DNA of 64,000 bases from Streptomyces sp. NRRL B-1140 (GCF_001280065.1 NZ_LGEA01000148.1:186001-250000), one strand, 5' to 3'; counted from the stretch's first letter, positions 43,000 through 52,546 are shown. A program made the numbers and translations. Notes: generated by a model not told the origin, from the letters alone.

Positions 43000-44063
43000 G
43001 TGACGCTCACCTTCTTCGCGAACCGGGCTCCGAGGGGGGCGAACGCTGCGACGAGGAGGGCGGTGGTGCTGCCCCGAGAGCGGGCGGCGAGGGTGGCCTG
43101 AAGGGGGATGGTGGCGCGGATGCCCGCGCCGACGGCGCGCTGGGTGAGGGGAGGTGAGGGGTTCAGGGTGGCGTGGACGTAGGCGCGGGCGGTCGTCGCG
43201 GCGTAGGCGGCCGCGAGGACGGTGGTGAGCGGGGCCGCGGGTGTCCGGTCCGCCTTCCGGGGGGCTCCGGGGCCGCCGGTCGGCGCGTGGGCGGTCGCCT
43301 GCCCGGGGCTCGGCGTGGAGGTCGTGGAGGTCGTGGAGGTCGTGGAGGTCGTGGAGCAGCGTGTCACCAGACGAGTGAGCAGCGCGGTCGTTGCGAGGGC
43401 CGCCAGCGGGGCCGCGGGCGAGCCGCCCTGGGCCTCCTGGCGGGAGACCGTGGTGACGGCCAGGGTGTGGGTGCCGAGGAGGGCGGCGGAGGGCAGGGCC
43501 GGTCGTGGGCGGCCCGTCGTGGCCGCGGCTCCCAGGAGCAGATCGAGGCCGCGGGCCGTTCCCATGGCCAGGGGCCCCGCGGGCGTGTGCTTGAGGCCGA
43601 GGTCGTACGCCCAGACGGTCGCGGCCAGGGGCGCGGCGACGGCGAGGGCGGGACGGCCGGCCCGGGCGGCCAGGGCCAGTCCGGCTGCGGTGAGGGCTCC
43701 GGCCGCCGTGAGGGCGGCGGTGGGGCGGATGCGGCCGGAGGGCAGGGGGCGGTGCGGGCGTTCGACGGCGTCGACGTCGCGGTCGGCCCAGTCGTTGAGG
43801 GCCATGCCGGCCTCGTACAGGCAGAGGGAGGAGGCGATGGCGAGCAGGGTGCGGGAGGTGGGCCGTGCGCCGGTGGCTGCCGCGCCGGCCAGGGCGTCGC
43901 CGGGAACGGTGAACAGGGCGGGCAGACGGAGCAGTTCGGCCCAGGCGCGGGCACCGCGCGGGTCGGAGCCGCCGGTGCGTGGGCGGGGGGCGGCGGCGGT
44001 GTATGCCGGGGTGGCCGCGGGAGTCCCGCCGGGGCCGCCGCCAGGACGCTCTCGCGGCGTCAT
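42996..44063 (-). CDS. eboC: UbiA-family prenyltransferase (EboC-like)
   Basis: 355 residues from the ATG at 44063, overlapping the stop of the synthase gene. The first Asp-rich motif is in 'MALNDWADRDVDAVERPHRPLP' (N90-x-x-x-D-x-x-x-D), the second region is 'AYDLGLKHTPAGPLAMGTARGLDLLLGA', and about eight hydrophobic helices surround them. UbiA enzymes attach a polyprenyl or phytyl chain to an acceptor within the membrane. The second Asp motif is weaker than in UbiA. A loop between helices holds five 9-bp tandem repeats that encode Ser/Thr only, so loop length may vary among strains. In ebo clusters the acceptor is unknown. Confidence 0.82.
   Translation of the reverse strand: MTPRERPGGGPGGTPAATPAYTAAAPRPRTGGSDPRGARAWAELLRLPALFTVPGDALAGAAATGARPTSRTLLAIASSLCLYEAGMALNDWADRDVDAVERPHRPLPSGRIRPTAALTAAGALTAAGLALAARAGRPALAVAAPLAATVWAYDLGLKHTPAGPLAMGTARGLDLLLGAAATTGRPRPALPSAALLGTHTLAVTTVSRQEAQGGSPAAPLAALATTALLTRLVTRCSTTSTTSTTSTTSTPSPGQATAHAPTGGPGAPRKADRTPAAPLTTVLAAAYAATTARAYVHATLNPSPPLTQRAVGAGIRATIPLQATLAARSRGSTTALLVAAFAPLGARFAKKVSVT
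43321..43365. repeat. in-frame 9-bp minisatellite within the ubiA-like gene
   Basis: Five exact copies of GTCGTGGAG, with a partial copy before them. On the coding strand this gives repeating Ser-Thr-Thr in a loop. Copy-number change adds or removes three residues without shifting frame. Confidence 0.9.
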
Positions 44064-45244
44064 CGTGCTCCCCCGGTCTCCTCCGTGTCGCGCACCGCCC
44101 GGGTGCCGCGGTCGCCTCCGTCGGCCTCCCCGAGGCGGCGTCCGAACCGGACCAGTTCCTCGTACTGCTGGGCCAGCCCCGACGGACCGTCGCCCACCGG
44201 GTCCTTGAAGTAGAAGCCGAGAGCGCCGAGCGGGCCGGACATCCCCGCCTCGTGGGCGCGGGCGGTCAGGCGGGCCAGGTCCAGCACCAGGGGTGCGGCC
44301 AGGGCCGAGTCGCAGCCCTGCCAGATGGTCTGGAGGATCATGCGGGTGCCGAGAAAGCCGTCGAAGGCGATGTGGTCCCAGGCGGTCTTCCAGTCTCCGA
44401 GGGCGGGGACGTCGTCGATGTGGACCTCGCCCTGGGGGACGGTGCCGAGGGTGTCCGCGAGGACGCGTTCCTTGCCGGCGTTCTTCGCCGCGGCGGCGGC
44501 CGGGTCGGCGAGGGCGGCGCCGTCGCCGCCGCCGAGCAGGTTCGTACCCGACCAGGCGCGGACCGTCAGCGTGCGCTGGGCGAACATCGGGCCGAGGACG
44601 GCCCGCAGCAGGGTCTGTCCGGTCTTGCCGTCCCGGCCTGCGTGGGGCAGGCCGCCGCGCTCGGCCTCTCGGGCGGCGACTGGGTGGTGCATGCCCTCGG
44701 AGGGAGTGAAGTTGACGTAGGGACAGCCCGCGCGCAGGGCGGCCAGCGCGTACAGGGTGCTGGCCGGCAGCGGGCCGTCCGGCCCTGGGGAGGCGGGTTC
44801 GGTGGAGGCGACGTTCACCACCACGGCCCGCTCCAGCTCGTGGCGGTGCAGGAAGTCGCGCAGGTCGTCGGCGAAGGCCGTGATCAGTTCGGTCTCGCCC
44901 CTGGTGTCCCCCGGTGCGGGGCCGCCGGGCCTGATTTCCCGGTCGACGGCGGCTAGTTCGGCGTTGACGGCGGTGGCGACGCCGGGTGGGAGGACGCCGC
45001 CGGCGGTCAGGGACTCGGCGCGCTTGGGCAGCGGGCAGTCGAGGGTGTCGTGGCCGCCGAAGACGAGGTCGGGCAGCGCGGGAAGGCCGCTGCCGGTGAA
45101 CGCCGCTGTTTCGGTCACCATGCCGGTGGGCGGGTGCAGTCCGGCGGCGATGGCGGCGCACCCCGTGACGACGGTGGTGGCGACGGAGCCTCGGGCTCCG
45201 ATCAGCCACACCCCCACACGCGGTCGGGAGAGGGACGCGGACAT
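44060..45244 (-). CDS. inositol-3-phosphate synthase family protein (sugar-phosphate cyclase)
   Basis: 394 residues. The Rossmann part has 'VGVWLIGARGSVATTVVTGCAAIAAG' (GxxGxxxT NAD loop), then 'VVVNVASTEP', 'VNFTPSE', 'AGRDGKTGQTLLRAVLGPMFAQR' (the K-T-G-Q-T active-site segment of MIPS), 'NLLGGGDG' and 'DWKTAWDHIAFDGFLGTRM'. MIPS enzymes convert glucose 6-phosphate to 1L-myo-inositol 1-phosphate by NAD-dependent cyclisation. It is first in a seven-gene overlapping operon with UbiA and Ebo proteins, so a dedicated cyclitol product is likely. Ordinary inositol supply would normally come from a separate ino1 gene. Confidence 0.87.
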   Translation of the reverse strand: MSASLSRPRVGVWLIGARGSVATTVVTGCAAIAAGLHPPTGMVTETAAFTGSGLPALPDLVFGGHDTLDCPLPKRAESLTAGGVLPPGVATAVNAELAAVDREIRPGGPAPGDTRGETELITAFADDLRDFLHRHELERAVVVNVASTEPASPGPDGPLPASTLYALAALRAGCPYVNFTPSEGMHHPVAAREAERGGLPHAGRDGKTGQTLLRAVLGPMFAQRTLTVRAWSGTNLLGGGDGAALADPAAAAAKNAGKERVLADTLGTVPQGEVHIDDVPALGDWKTAWDHIAFDGFLGTRMILQTIWQGCDSALAAPLVLDLARLTARAHEAGMSGPLGALGFYFKDPVGDGPSGLAQQYEELVRFGRRLGEADGGDRGTRAVRDTEETGGAR

Positions 45245-45294
45245 GGGCAGCCTCCTGATCGTGCGCGAGCCACGGGGGGAGAGAGATGCGGAGA

Positions 45295-45328
45295 CGGCGG
45301 GCGGGGGTCCGGCGTCCCCCGCCCGCCG
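45295..45328 (-). terminator. hairpin after the 1,240-residue secreted protein gene
   Basis: CGGCGGGCGGGGG (45295-45307) pairs with CCCCCGCCCGCCG (45316-45328), an exact 13-bp stem with an 8-base loop, four bases past the stop at 45333. It isolates the ebo-type operon that begins at 45244. Confidence 0.75.
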
Positions 45329-45332
45329 CCGT

Positions 45333-48300
45333 TCAGTTGCCCTCGGAGGGCAGTTCCTTCAGCTGGATGTTGCGGAAGGAGACCTGGTCACCGGCGCCAT
45401 GGTTCTGGAGGCCGATGTAGCCGTCGGTCAGGCTCCGCTGGGGGTCCGTGTTGGTGAAGTCGTTGATCTTGACTCCGTTGAGGAACACCTGGAGGCGTTC
45501 GCCCCGGACCTTGATCTCGTAGGAGTTCCACTGGCCGGGCGGCCGCAGGACCTGGTCTCGGGCCTTGATGTTCGCCGACTTGAAGGAGTAGACGGAGCCC
45601 GTGGTGCGGTCGGCCGCGTCGGTGGCGTCGATCTGGATCTCGTAGCCCTTGTTCACCGCGGACCAGGGGTCGTCGGAGGCGGGGAAGCCCACGAAGATCC
45701 CGGAGTTGTCGTCGCCCCGCATCTTCCAGTCGAGCTTGAGCGAGTACGACTTCAGCTCCTTGGCCTGGTACCAGAGCAGGCCCATGCCGCCCTCGGTCTC
45801 CAGGGTGCCGTCCTTGACGTTGAACTGTCCGGGTCCGGCCTGCTTCCAGCCGTCCAGGGTCCGGCCGTTGAAGATCTTGCGGTAGTCCTTGCCGGGCTTG
45901 CAGTCCGCCTTCACCTGGCCGGTGGCGTACTGCAGACCGCCGAGCAGGTGGGCGCGGAAGGCGGTGTCAGCGTAGGACTCCTTGGTGTGGCCGCCGCCGG
46001 TGTAGAAGGACCGGCCGCCGCCATAGCTCTGGCACCAGGCGATCGGGTGGTCGCCCTTCATGGTGCCGCCCTGGTAGGTGGTCTCGTCCAGGGTGGCGAG
46101 GACCTTGGCCTTCTCCCGCGGGTTGGTGCGGTAGTTGTACCACTCGTCGGTGCGTTCCCAGGCGTCGTCCAGGTGCGCGGTCGAGGGGTGGTCGTGGTCC
46201 TCGACGCGGACGGTGGCCTTCTGGATGGCCGGGTGCGACTGGAAGTAGGCGCCGACGAGGCCGCCGTAGAACTCCCAGTCGTACTCGGTGTCGGCCGCCG
46301 CGTGGATGCCCATGTAGCCACCGCCGCCCGCCACGTAGTCCTCGAACGCCTTCTGCTGCTCGGCGTTGAGCACGTCGCCCGTGGTGGACAGGAAGGCCAC
46401 CGCGTCGTACTTGGCCAGGTTGGTGGTGGTGAACTGCCGCGCCTCCTCGGTGGCGTCGACGGTGATGCCGGCCGGGCCGCCGAGTTCCTTCAGGGCGGTG
46501 ATGCCCGCCGGTATGGAGTCGTGGCGGAAGCCGGCGGTCTTCGAGAAGACCAGGACCTTCTTGCCGCCCTTGAACGGCTCCTTGGAGAACTCGAAGTCGT
46601 CCACGTCGTAGAGCGCGCCCTCGCCGCCCTTGAAGACCAGGTAGATACCGGTGGTCTTCTTCGGCAGCGACCGCAGGGGCACGTCGACGTTCTGGAAGGT
46701 CTCCCAGCCGCCGGTGGGCGGGATGTACGCCGAGCCGTGCAGCGGTCCGTCGGGTGAGCCGGTGCGCAGCTCGATGAAGCCGCCCGCCCCGCCGGAGGAG
46801 GCCCGCATGGTCATCTTCTTCTGCCCGTCGAAGCGGTAGGGGCTGAAGGAGATCCAGTCGCCGTCGTTGATGTCGCCGACGGTCTTGCCGCCGTTGGCGC
46901 CGGTCTTGGTGATGACCGACACGCCCGACTGGGTGGTGAAGTGCTCGCCTTGGCGGTGCAACGGCTGGAGCACGGTGCGGGCGGTGCCGGTCAGGGACTC
47001 CTGGCCGTTGGCCCCGCCGTCGGTGTAACTGGCGCCGACGACGCCGTAGATGTTGGCGTTGGGGTCGTGGCCGCCGTCACCGGGGGGCGGTGTCAGGGTG
47101 CCCTCGCAGCCCATCTCACTGGTCAGTTCGTGGGCGTGGGAGTCGTGGCCGAGGCTGTAGGTGACCTTGACCTTGGAGCAGTCGACGGTCTCCTCGGGGT
47201 CGGTGACCTTCACCTTGAACGGTACGGGCTTGCCGAAGGCGGCCATGCTGCCGTTGCCCGGGGTCTCGATCGTCACCTTCGGCTCGGTGTTGCCGACCAC
47301 GATCCGGACGCTGGCGTTGCCGGTGTTGCCCTCGGGGTCCTTGGCGGTGAAGGTGGCGCTGTAGGTGCCGATCTTCTTGTACTTGTGGGTGGGGCTGAGG
47401 CCTTCGCCCTTGGTGCCGTCGCCGAAGTCCCAGCCGTAGGTGAGGTCCGTGGAGTCGGCGTCCTTGGCGGAGGCGGTGAACTTCACCTTCAGGCCGGCCG
47501 CTCCGGACGTCTTGTCGGCGCTCACCTCGGCGATCGGGGAGAAGCCGTCCTCGGCGTTCTCGATCCGGTACAGCGCGGAGTCCTTGTCGCCCTGGAACCA
47601 GGACAGGCCGTAGTCGAGGACGTAGAGGGCGCCGTCGGGGCCGAACTCCATGTCCATGATCTGGGTGCCGGTCCACGGGAAGTCGTTGATCTTCGCGACG
47701 GACCCGTCCGCGTTCTCCTCGATCCGCTTGATCCAGCGGCGGCCGAACTCTCCGGCGAAGAAGTCCCCGTCGTAGGCCTCGGGGAACTTCACGCTGGAGT
47801 TCAGCGCGGGGTCGTAGCGGTAGACCGGGCCGGCCATCGGGGACTCGGAGCCGCTGCCGAACTCGGGCACGGAGCCACCGTCGTACGGGATCCAGGCGGC
47901 CTGCGCGGGCGGCAGATCGGTCAGGCCCGTGTTGTGCGGCGAGGTGTTCTTCGGGGCGTCGCAGTCGAACGTCTCGCCGGAGACCTTGGTGGCGAAGTCG
48001 TAGTCGACGTAGGGGTCGTTGTCGCCGGTGCAGAAGGGCCAGCCGAAGTTGGCGGCCTTGGTCACCTTCGCGAACTCGACCTGTCCGCCCGGGCCGCGCT
48101 TGGGATCGGCGGCCCCGGCGTCGGGGCCGTAGTCTCCGACGTAGATCGTGCCGGTCTTGTCGTCGACGCTCATGCGGAACGGGTTGCGGAAGCCCATCGC
48201 GTAGATCTCGGGGCGGGTCTTGGCGGTGCCCGGGGCGAACAGGTTGCCCTCCGGGACCGTGTAGGAGCCGTCCTCGGCGACCTTGATGCGCAGGATCTTG

Positions 48301-49055
48301 CCGCGCAGGTCGTTGGTGTTGCCGGCGCTGCGGCGGGCGTCGAAGGCCGGGTTGCGGTTCGGCCGGTCGTCGATCGGGGTGTAGCCGTCGGAGGCGAACG
48401 GGTTGGTGTCGTCGCCGGTGGACAGGTAGAGGTTGCCGTCCTTGTCGAAGTCGATGTCGCCGCCGACGTGGCAGCAGGTGCCCCGGGAGGCGGCGACGTC
48501 CAGGACCTTCTTCTCGCTGGACAGGTTCAGCGTGCCGTTGGGGTTGAGGACGAACCGCGAGAGGCGGTTGACGCCGTCGAACTTCTTGAAGTCGTCGGCG
48601 GTGCCGGTCTCCGGGGCGTCACCCGCGGGAGTGTCGAGCGGCGGGGCGTAGTAGAGGTAGATCGCCCGGTTGTTCTTGAAGTCCGGGTCGATCCCGACGC
48701 CCTGGAGACCTTCCTCGTCGTGGCTGTACACGTCGAGTTTGCCGGCGATCTTGGTGACGCCTCCCTGGTCGGTGAGGCGCAGCGTGCCGTCGCGCGAGGT
48801 GTGCAGGACGCTGCGGTCCGGGAGCACGGCGAGCGACATCGGCTCGCCCGTCTCCGGTTCGCCCTTGGCGAGCGGCACCTGCTGGAACTGACCCTCCGCG
48901 GCTGCGGGTTCGTCGTGTTCCGGGTGTCCGGGGTGGGCGCCGGCGATGGTGGCCGGGGTGCCGACGGCGAGGAGCAGGCCGGTGAACAGGGCGACGGTGG
49001 CGCGCAGTGCGGGCCGCCTGGGGGCGCGGGTGCTTCGGGGTCTGGTTCTGTGCAC
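45333..49055 (-). CDS. secreted multidomain protein: GSDH - PKD - CBM - ThuA - DUF1080
   Basis: 1,240 residues with a Sec-type signal peptide (about 1-40). Residues about 50-500 are a glucose/sorbosone dehydrogenase beta-propeller ('GGDIDFDKDGNLYLSTGDDTNP', 'GMGFRNPFRM'-like, 'NFGWPFCTG'). About 505-590 is a PKD domain ('YGWDFGDGTKGEGLSPTHKYK'). About 690-835 is a CBM6-like module. About 840-1050 is ThuA ('KKVLVFSKTAGFRHDSIPAGI', 'GGGYMGIHAAADTEY'). About 1060-1237 is DUF1080 ('IFNGRTLDGWKQAG', 'NSGIFVGFPA'), a 3-keto-disaccharide-hydrolase-like fold. The combination suggests extracellular oxidation and hydrolysis of keto-glycosides. The PQQ or other cofactor need is unproven. It lies with an isomerase and an oxidoreductase of similar theme. 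Confidence 0.88.
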   Translation of the reverse strand: MHRTRPRSTRAPRRPALRATVALFTGLLLAVGTPATIAGAHPGHPEHDEPAAAEGQFQQVPLAKGEPETGEPMSLAVLPDRSVLHTSRDGTLRLTDQGGVTKIAGKLDVYSHDEEGLQGVGIDPDFKNNRAIYLYYAPPLDTPAGDAPETGTADDFKKFDGVNRLSRFVLNPNGTLNLSSEKKVLDVAASRGTCCHVGGDIDFDKDGNLYLSTGDDTNPFASDGYTPIDDRPNRNPAFDARRSAGNTNDLRGKILRIKVAEDGSYTVPEGNLFAPGTAKTRPEIYAMGFRNPFRMSVDDKTGTIYVGDYGPDAGAADPKRGPGGQVEFAKVTKAANFGWPFCTGDNDPYVDYDFATKVSGETFDCDAPKNTSPHNTGLTDLPPAQAAWIPYDGGSVPEFGSGSESPMAGPVYRYDPALNSSVKFPEAYDGDFFAGEFGRRWIKRIEENADGSVAKINDFPWTGTQIMDMEFGPDGALYVLDYGLSWFQGDKDSALYRIENAEDGFSPIAEVSADKTSGAAGLKVKFTASAKDADSTDLTYGWDFGDGTKGEGLSPTHKYKKIGTYSATFTAKDPEGNTGNASVRIVVGNTEPKVTIETPGNGSMAAFGKPVPFKVKVTDPEETVDCSKVKVTYSLGHDSHAHELTSEMGCEGTLTPPPGDGGHDPNANIYGVVGASYTDGGANGQESLTGTARTVLQPLHRQGEHFTTQSGVSVITKTGANGGKTVGDINDGDWISFSPYRFDGQKKMTMRASSGGAGGFIELRTGSPDGPLHGSAYIPPTGGWETFQNVDVPLRSLPKKTTGIYLVFKGGEGALYDVDDFEFSKEPFKGGKKVLVFSKTAGFRHDSIPAGITALKELGGPAGITVDATEEARQFTTTNLAKYDAVAFLSTTGDVLNAEQQKAFEDYVAGGGGYMGIHAAADTEYDWEFYGGLVGAYFQSHPAIQKATVRVEDHDHPSTAHLDDAWERTDEWYNYRTNPREKAKVLATLDETTYQGGTMKGDHPIAWCQSYGGGRSFYTGGGHTKESYADTAFRAHLLGGLQYATGQVKADCKPGKDYRKIFNGRTLDGWKQAGPGQFNVKDGTLETEGGMGLLWYQAKELKSYSLKLDWKMRGDDNSGIFVGFPASDDPWSAVNKGYEIQIDATDAADRTTGSVYSFKSANIKARDQVLRPPGQWNSYEIKVRGERLQVFLNGVKINDFTNTDPQRSLTDGYIGLQNHGAGDQVSFRNIQLKELPSEGN

Positions 49056-49117
49056 GAAAGTCCCTCCGGGAACGGGGTGGGCCGTACGGGGTGGGTGCGA
49101 AGCGTGCGGTGCGGGCG

Positions 49118-49139
49118 CCGGGGTGCGCCGTCACCCCGG
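49118..49139 (-). terminator. hairpin between the isomerase and secreted-protein genes
   Basis: CCGGGGTG (49118-49125) and CACCCCGG (49132-49139) form an 8-bp stem with a 6-base loop, 56 bp past the isomerase stop. A second small repeat, CCTTGA/TCAAGG, lies at 49151-49168. Confidence 0.5.
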
Positions 49140-49194
49140 AGGTCTGGGTGCCTTGAATCCGGTCAAGGCAGGTCTGCGGCGCCGAACCCGTGGC

Positions 49195-50193
49195 TCAGCT
49201 GTTGAACGCGGCGTCGAAGGACGCGCTGGGCGGTTCGAAGTCGAAGGCCTTGAGGCGTGTCAGCGCCTCGGGGGCGCCCTGGAGCCGGTCCATGCCGGCG
49301 TCCTCCCATTCGACGGAGACCGGGCCGGTGTAGTCGATGGAGCGCAGCATCCGGAAGACGTCCTCCCAGGGGACGTCGCCGTGCCCGGCGGAGACGAAGT
49401 CCCAGCCGCGCCGCGGGTCGCCCCACGGCAGGTGGGAGCCGAGCCGGCCGTTGCGTCCGTCGAGGCGCTTGCGGGCCTCCTTGCAGTCGACGTGGTAGAT
49501 CCGGTCGCGGAAGTCCCAGAGGAAGCCGACCGGGTCGAGGTCCTGCCACACGAAGTGGCTGGGGTCGAAGTTGAGGCCGAAGGCGGGGCGCCGGCCGACG
49601 GCTTCCAGGGCCCGCTGGGTGGTCCAGTAGTCGTAGGCGATCTCGCTGGGGTGGACCTCGTGCGCGAACCGCACGCCTTCGGCGTCGAAGACGTCCAGGA
49701 TCGGGTTCCAGCGGTCGGCGAAGTCCTGGTAGCCGCGTTCGATCATCGTCTCGGGCGCGGGCGGGAACATGGCGACCAGGTGCCAGATGGCGGAGCCGGT
49801 GAACCCGATGACGGTGTTCACCCCGAAGGCGGCCGCGGCCCGGGCCGTGTCCTTCATGCGTTCGGCGGCCCGCTGCCGGACTCCTTCCGGGTCGCCGTCG
49901 CCCCACACCTCGCCCGGCACGATGGCCCGGTGGCGCTCGTCGATGACGGCGTCGCAGACGGCCTGGCCGACCAGGTGGTTGGAGACGGCCCAGCACTTCA
50001 GGCCGTACTTGTCGAGCAGGGCCCGGCGGCCGTCCAGGTACGACGGGTCGGCGAGTGCCTTGTCGACTTCGAAGTGGTCGCCCCAGCAGGCGAGTTCCAG
50101 GCCGTCGTAGCCGAAGTCGCGGGCCAGGCGGCAGACCTCCTCCAGGGGCAGGTCCGCCCACTGGCCGGTGAACAGCGTGAACGTGCGGGGCAT
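49195..50193 (-). CDS. sugar phosphate isomerase/epimerase family protein
   Basis: 332 residues. A cytoplasmic TIM barrel beginning '[42 protein letters not shown]', then '[18 protein letters not shown]', '[19 protein letters not shown]' (Glu, His), '[16 protein letters not shown]' (Asp, His), '[10 protein letters not shown]' and 'SVEWEDAGM' (terminal Glu). These give the E-D-H-E metal set of the xylose-isomerase-like superfamily. It is 14 bp downstream of the Gfo/Idh/MocA gene; such pairs often process inositols or 3-keto-sugars. The substrate is not known. Confidence 0.88.
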   Translation of the reverse strand: MPRTFTLFTGQWADLPLEEVCRLARDFGYDGLELACWGDHFEVDKALADPSYLDGRRALLDKYGLKCWAVSNHLVGQAVCDAVIDERHRAIVPGEVWGDGDPEGVRQRAAERMKDTARAAAAFGVNTVIGFTGSAIWHLVAMFPPAPETMIERGYQDFADRWNPILDVFDAEGVRFAHEVHPSEIAYDYWTTQRALEAVGRRPAFGLNFDPSHFVWQDLDPVGFLWDFRDRIYHVDCKEARKRLDGRNGRLGSHLPWGDPRRGWDFVSAGHGDVPWEDVFRMLRSIDYTGPVSVEWEDAGMDRLQGAPEALTRLKAFDFEPPSASFDAAFNS

Positions 50194-50207
50194 CGGGAAA
50201 GGCCTCC

Positions 50208-51419
50208 TCAGACCGCGATCGGCGTGTAGACGGAGTTCTTCTCGGCGCTCTCCTCGACCGCCGCGAGCACGCGCTGTACCTGCAGCCCGTCGGCGAAGGA
50301 GGGTTCGGGGCGGCGTCCCTCGGCGATGGCGTGGACGAGGTCGCGGGCCTGGTGGACGAAGGTGTGCTCGTAGCCGAGGCCGTGGCCGGGCGGCCACCAG
50401 GCCTCCAGATAGGGGTGGTCGGGTTCGGTGACGAGGATCCGGCGGAACCCGGCCTCGGCGCCGGGGTCGGTGGCGTCGTGGAAGGACAGCTCGTTGAGCC
50501 GCTCCAGGTCGAAGGCGAGCGAGCCGCGCTCCCCGTTGAGTTCGATGCGCAGGGCGTTCTTGCGGCCGGTGGCGTAGCGGGTGGCCTCGAACGAGGCCAG
50601 CGCACCGGAGGGGAAGCGGGCCGTGAACAGGGCGGCGTCGTCGACGGTGACCTGTCCGGTACCGGCGGAGGTGACGGCGGACAACCCGCTCGTGGCACCG
50701 GTGGGCAGCGGCCGCTCCCGTACGAAGGTCTCCGTGACCGCGGAGACACCCGCCAGCGGCTCCCCCACCAGGTACTGCGCGAGGTCGATGATGTGCGCCC
50801 CCAGGTCGCCGAGCGAGCCGGAGCCCGCCTGCTCCTTGCGCAGCCGCCAGGTCAGCGGGAACCCGGGGTCGACCAGCCAGTCCTGGAGGTACGTCACGCG
50901 CACGTGCCGCAGCCTGCCCAGGCGGCCTTCCGCGACCATGCGGCGGGCCTGGGCGGTGGCGGGCACCCGGCGGTAGTTGAAGCCGACCATCGCCACCTGG
51001 CCGCGCGCGTGGGCCTCCTCGGCGGCCAGGGCCATCGAGGTGGCCTCCTCGACGGTGTTGGCGAGCGGCTTCTCGCACAGGACGTGCTTGCCCGCGGCCA
51101 GGGCGGCCAGGGCGATCTCGGCGTGGCTGTCGCCGGGGGTGCAGATGTCGACGAGGTCGACGTCGTCCCGCTCGACGAGGGCCCGCCAGTCGGTCTCGGT
51201 CGACTCCCAGCCGTGCCGGCCGGCCGCGGCCCGGGCGGCGGCGCCGTCGCGGCCGCAGATCACCGCCTGCACGGGGTTCAGCGGCAGGTCGAAGACACGG
51301 CCCGCGGTGCGCCAGCCCTGGGAGTGGGCGGCGCCCATGAAGGCGTAGCCCACCATCCCCACGCGCAGGGGTGGCTTGCCTGCCTCGGTCCCCTCCGGCT
51401 GCTCCTGCGGCTGTCCCAT
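50208..51419 (-). CDS. Gfo/Idh/MocA family oxidoreductase
   Basis: 403 residues from the ATG at 51419 (GGAGGAGG upstream). N-terminal Rossmann: '[20 protein letters not shown]' (GxxxxG), '[37 protein letters not shown]' with the conserved E-K-P catalytic Lys. C-terminal beta-sheet domain: '[37 protein letters not shown]' and '[22 protein letters not shown]' (the D-x-x-x-H pair). These enzymes oxidise sugars or inositols with NAD(P). It lies between the solute-binding lipoprotein gene and the isomerase gene in one minus-strand unit. Confidence 0.9.
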   Translation of the reverse strand: MGQPQEQPEGTEAGKPPLRVGMVGYAFMGAAHSQGWRTAGRVFDLPLNPVQAVICGRDGAAARAAAGRHGWESTETDWRALVERDDVDLVDICTPGDSHAEIALAALAAGKHVLCEKPLANTVEEATSMALAAEEAHARGQVAMVGFNYRRVPATAQARRMVAEGRLGRLRHVRVTYLQDWLVDPGFPLTWRLRKEQAGSGSLGDLGAHIIDLAQYLVGEPLAGVSAVTETFVRERPLPTGATSGLSAVTSAGTGQVTVDDAALFTARFPSGALASFEATRYATGRKNALRIELNGERGSLAFDLERLNELSFHDATDPGAEAGFRRILVTEPDHPYLEAWWPPGHGLGYEHTFVHQARDLVHAIAEGRRPEPSFADGLQVQRVLAAVEESAEKNSVYTPIAV

Positions 51420-51473
51420 ACGGGTGTCCTCCTCCTCCTGGTCGGGATGGCGCACGTGGGGGTGCGGGGCGGC

Positions 51474-52529
51474 TCACTTGAAGCCGGTGGACATGTACCG
51501 GTCGACGTTGGTCTTGTCGACGACGGCCGAGTAGAGGGTGAGCGACGACGGGATCTCGAACTCGGCCAGGCCCCCGATGCCCTTGCTCTGGCCGAGGGCG
51601 CGGGCCAGGTCGATCGCGGAGGCGGCCATGGTCGGCGGGTACAGCACGGTCGCCTTGAGGACACCGTCGTCCTGCTCGATGGCCTGGAACGCGGAGAGCG
51701 CACCGGCGCCGCCGACCATCAGGAAGTCGTCGCGCCCTGCCTGCTCGATGGCGCGCAGCGCGCCCACGCCCTGGTCGTCGTCGTGGTTCCACAGCGCGTC
51801 GAACGTCGACTGGGCCTGGAGCAGCTGGGCCATCTTGGCCTGGCCGGACTCGACGGTGAACTCGGCGGCCTGCCGGGCGACCTTCTTGATGTTGGGGTAG
51901 TTCTTCAGGGCGTCGTCGAAGCCCTGGGTGCGCTGTTTGGTGAGCTCCAGGTTGTCCAGGCCCGCCAGTTCGATGACGCGGGCGCCGGACTTGCCCTTGA
52001 GCTTCTCGCCGATGTAGTGCCCGGCGTTGAGGCCCATGCCGTAGTTGTCGCCGCCGATCCAGCAGCGGTAGGCCTGCGGGGAGTTGAAGATGCGGTCGAG
52101 GTTGACGACCGGGATGCCGGCCCGCATCGCCTTGAGGCCGACCTGGGTGAGGGCCTTGCCGTCGGCGGGCAGCACGACCAGGACGTCGACCTTCTTGTTG
52201 ATGAGGGTCTCGATCTGGCCGATCTGCTGGGCGGTGTCGTTGGAACCCTCGGTGATCTCCAGGGTGACGTCGGAGTACTTCTCGGCGCGGCTCTTGGCGT
52301 TGTCGTTGATGGCGTTGAGCCAGCCGTGGTCGGCCTGCGGTCCGGCGAAGCCGATGGTGACCTTCTTGCCGGGCTTGTCGTCGGCGGCGGGCTGGTCGTT
52401 GCCGGCCGGCTCGTCCTTGGATTCGGACGGCTCGTTGCTCGTGCACCCCGTGAGGAGGGCACCGGCGGAGACGGCGGCGGCTCCGAAGAGCAGCCCTCTG
52501 CGGCTCGCGAAAGGCGTGTGCTCTGGCAT
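51474..52529 (-). CDS. ribose-type ABC transporter solute-binding lipoprotein
   Basis: 351 residues. The signal peptide has twin arginines ('[21 protein letters not shown]') and ends in an L-T-G-C lipobox, so it may be a Tat-exported lipoprotein. The mature protein is a type I periplasmic-binding fold: '[24 protein letters not shown]', '[25 protein letters not shown]', '[11 protein letters not shown]', '[18 protein letters not shown]' and '[17 protein letters not shown]'. It would capture a sugar for the permease and ATPase encoded just upstream. The sugar is unknown. Confidence 0.9.
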   Translation of the reverse strand: MPEHTPFASRRGLLFGAAAVSAGALLTGCTSNEPSESKDEPAGNDQPAADDKPGKKVTIGFAGPQADHGWLNAINDNAKSRAEKYSDVTLEITEGSNDTAQQIGQIETLINKKVDVLVVLPADGKALTQVGLKAMRAGIPVVNLDRIFNSPQAYRCWIGGDNYGMGLNAGHYIGEKLKGKSGARVIELAGLDNLELTKQRTQGFDDALKNYPNIKKVARQAAEFTVESGQAKMAQLLQAQSTFDALWNHDDDQGVGALRAIEQAGRDDFLMVGGAGALSAFQAIEQDDGVLKATVLYPPTMAASAIDLARALGQSKGIGGLAEFEIPSSLTLYSAVVDKTNVDRYMSTGFK

Positions 52530-52546
52530 GGCGGTCAACCCTTTCC

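Noticed and set aside
43321..43365. Frameshift or assembly artefact in the ubiA-like gene
   Set aside because: The 9-bp units keep the reading frame and both flanks align with UbiA features, so a natural in-frame repeat is more likely.
44060..45244. Housekeeping inositol-1-phosphate synthase gene
   Set aside because: It is the first gene of a tightly overlapping operon with UbiA and Ebo proteins, so a dedicated role is more likely, though a housekeeping role cannot be excluded from the sequence alone.
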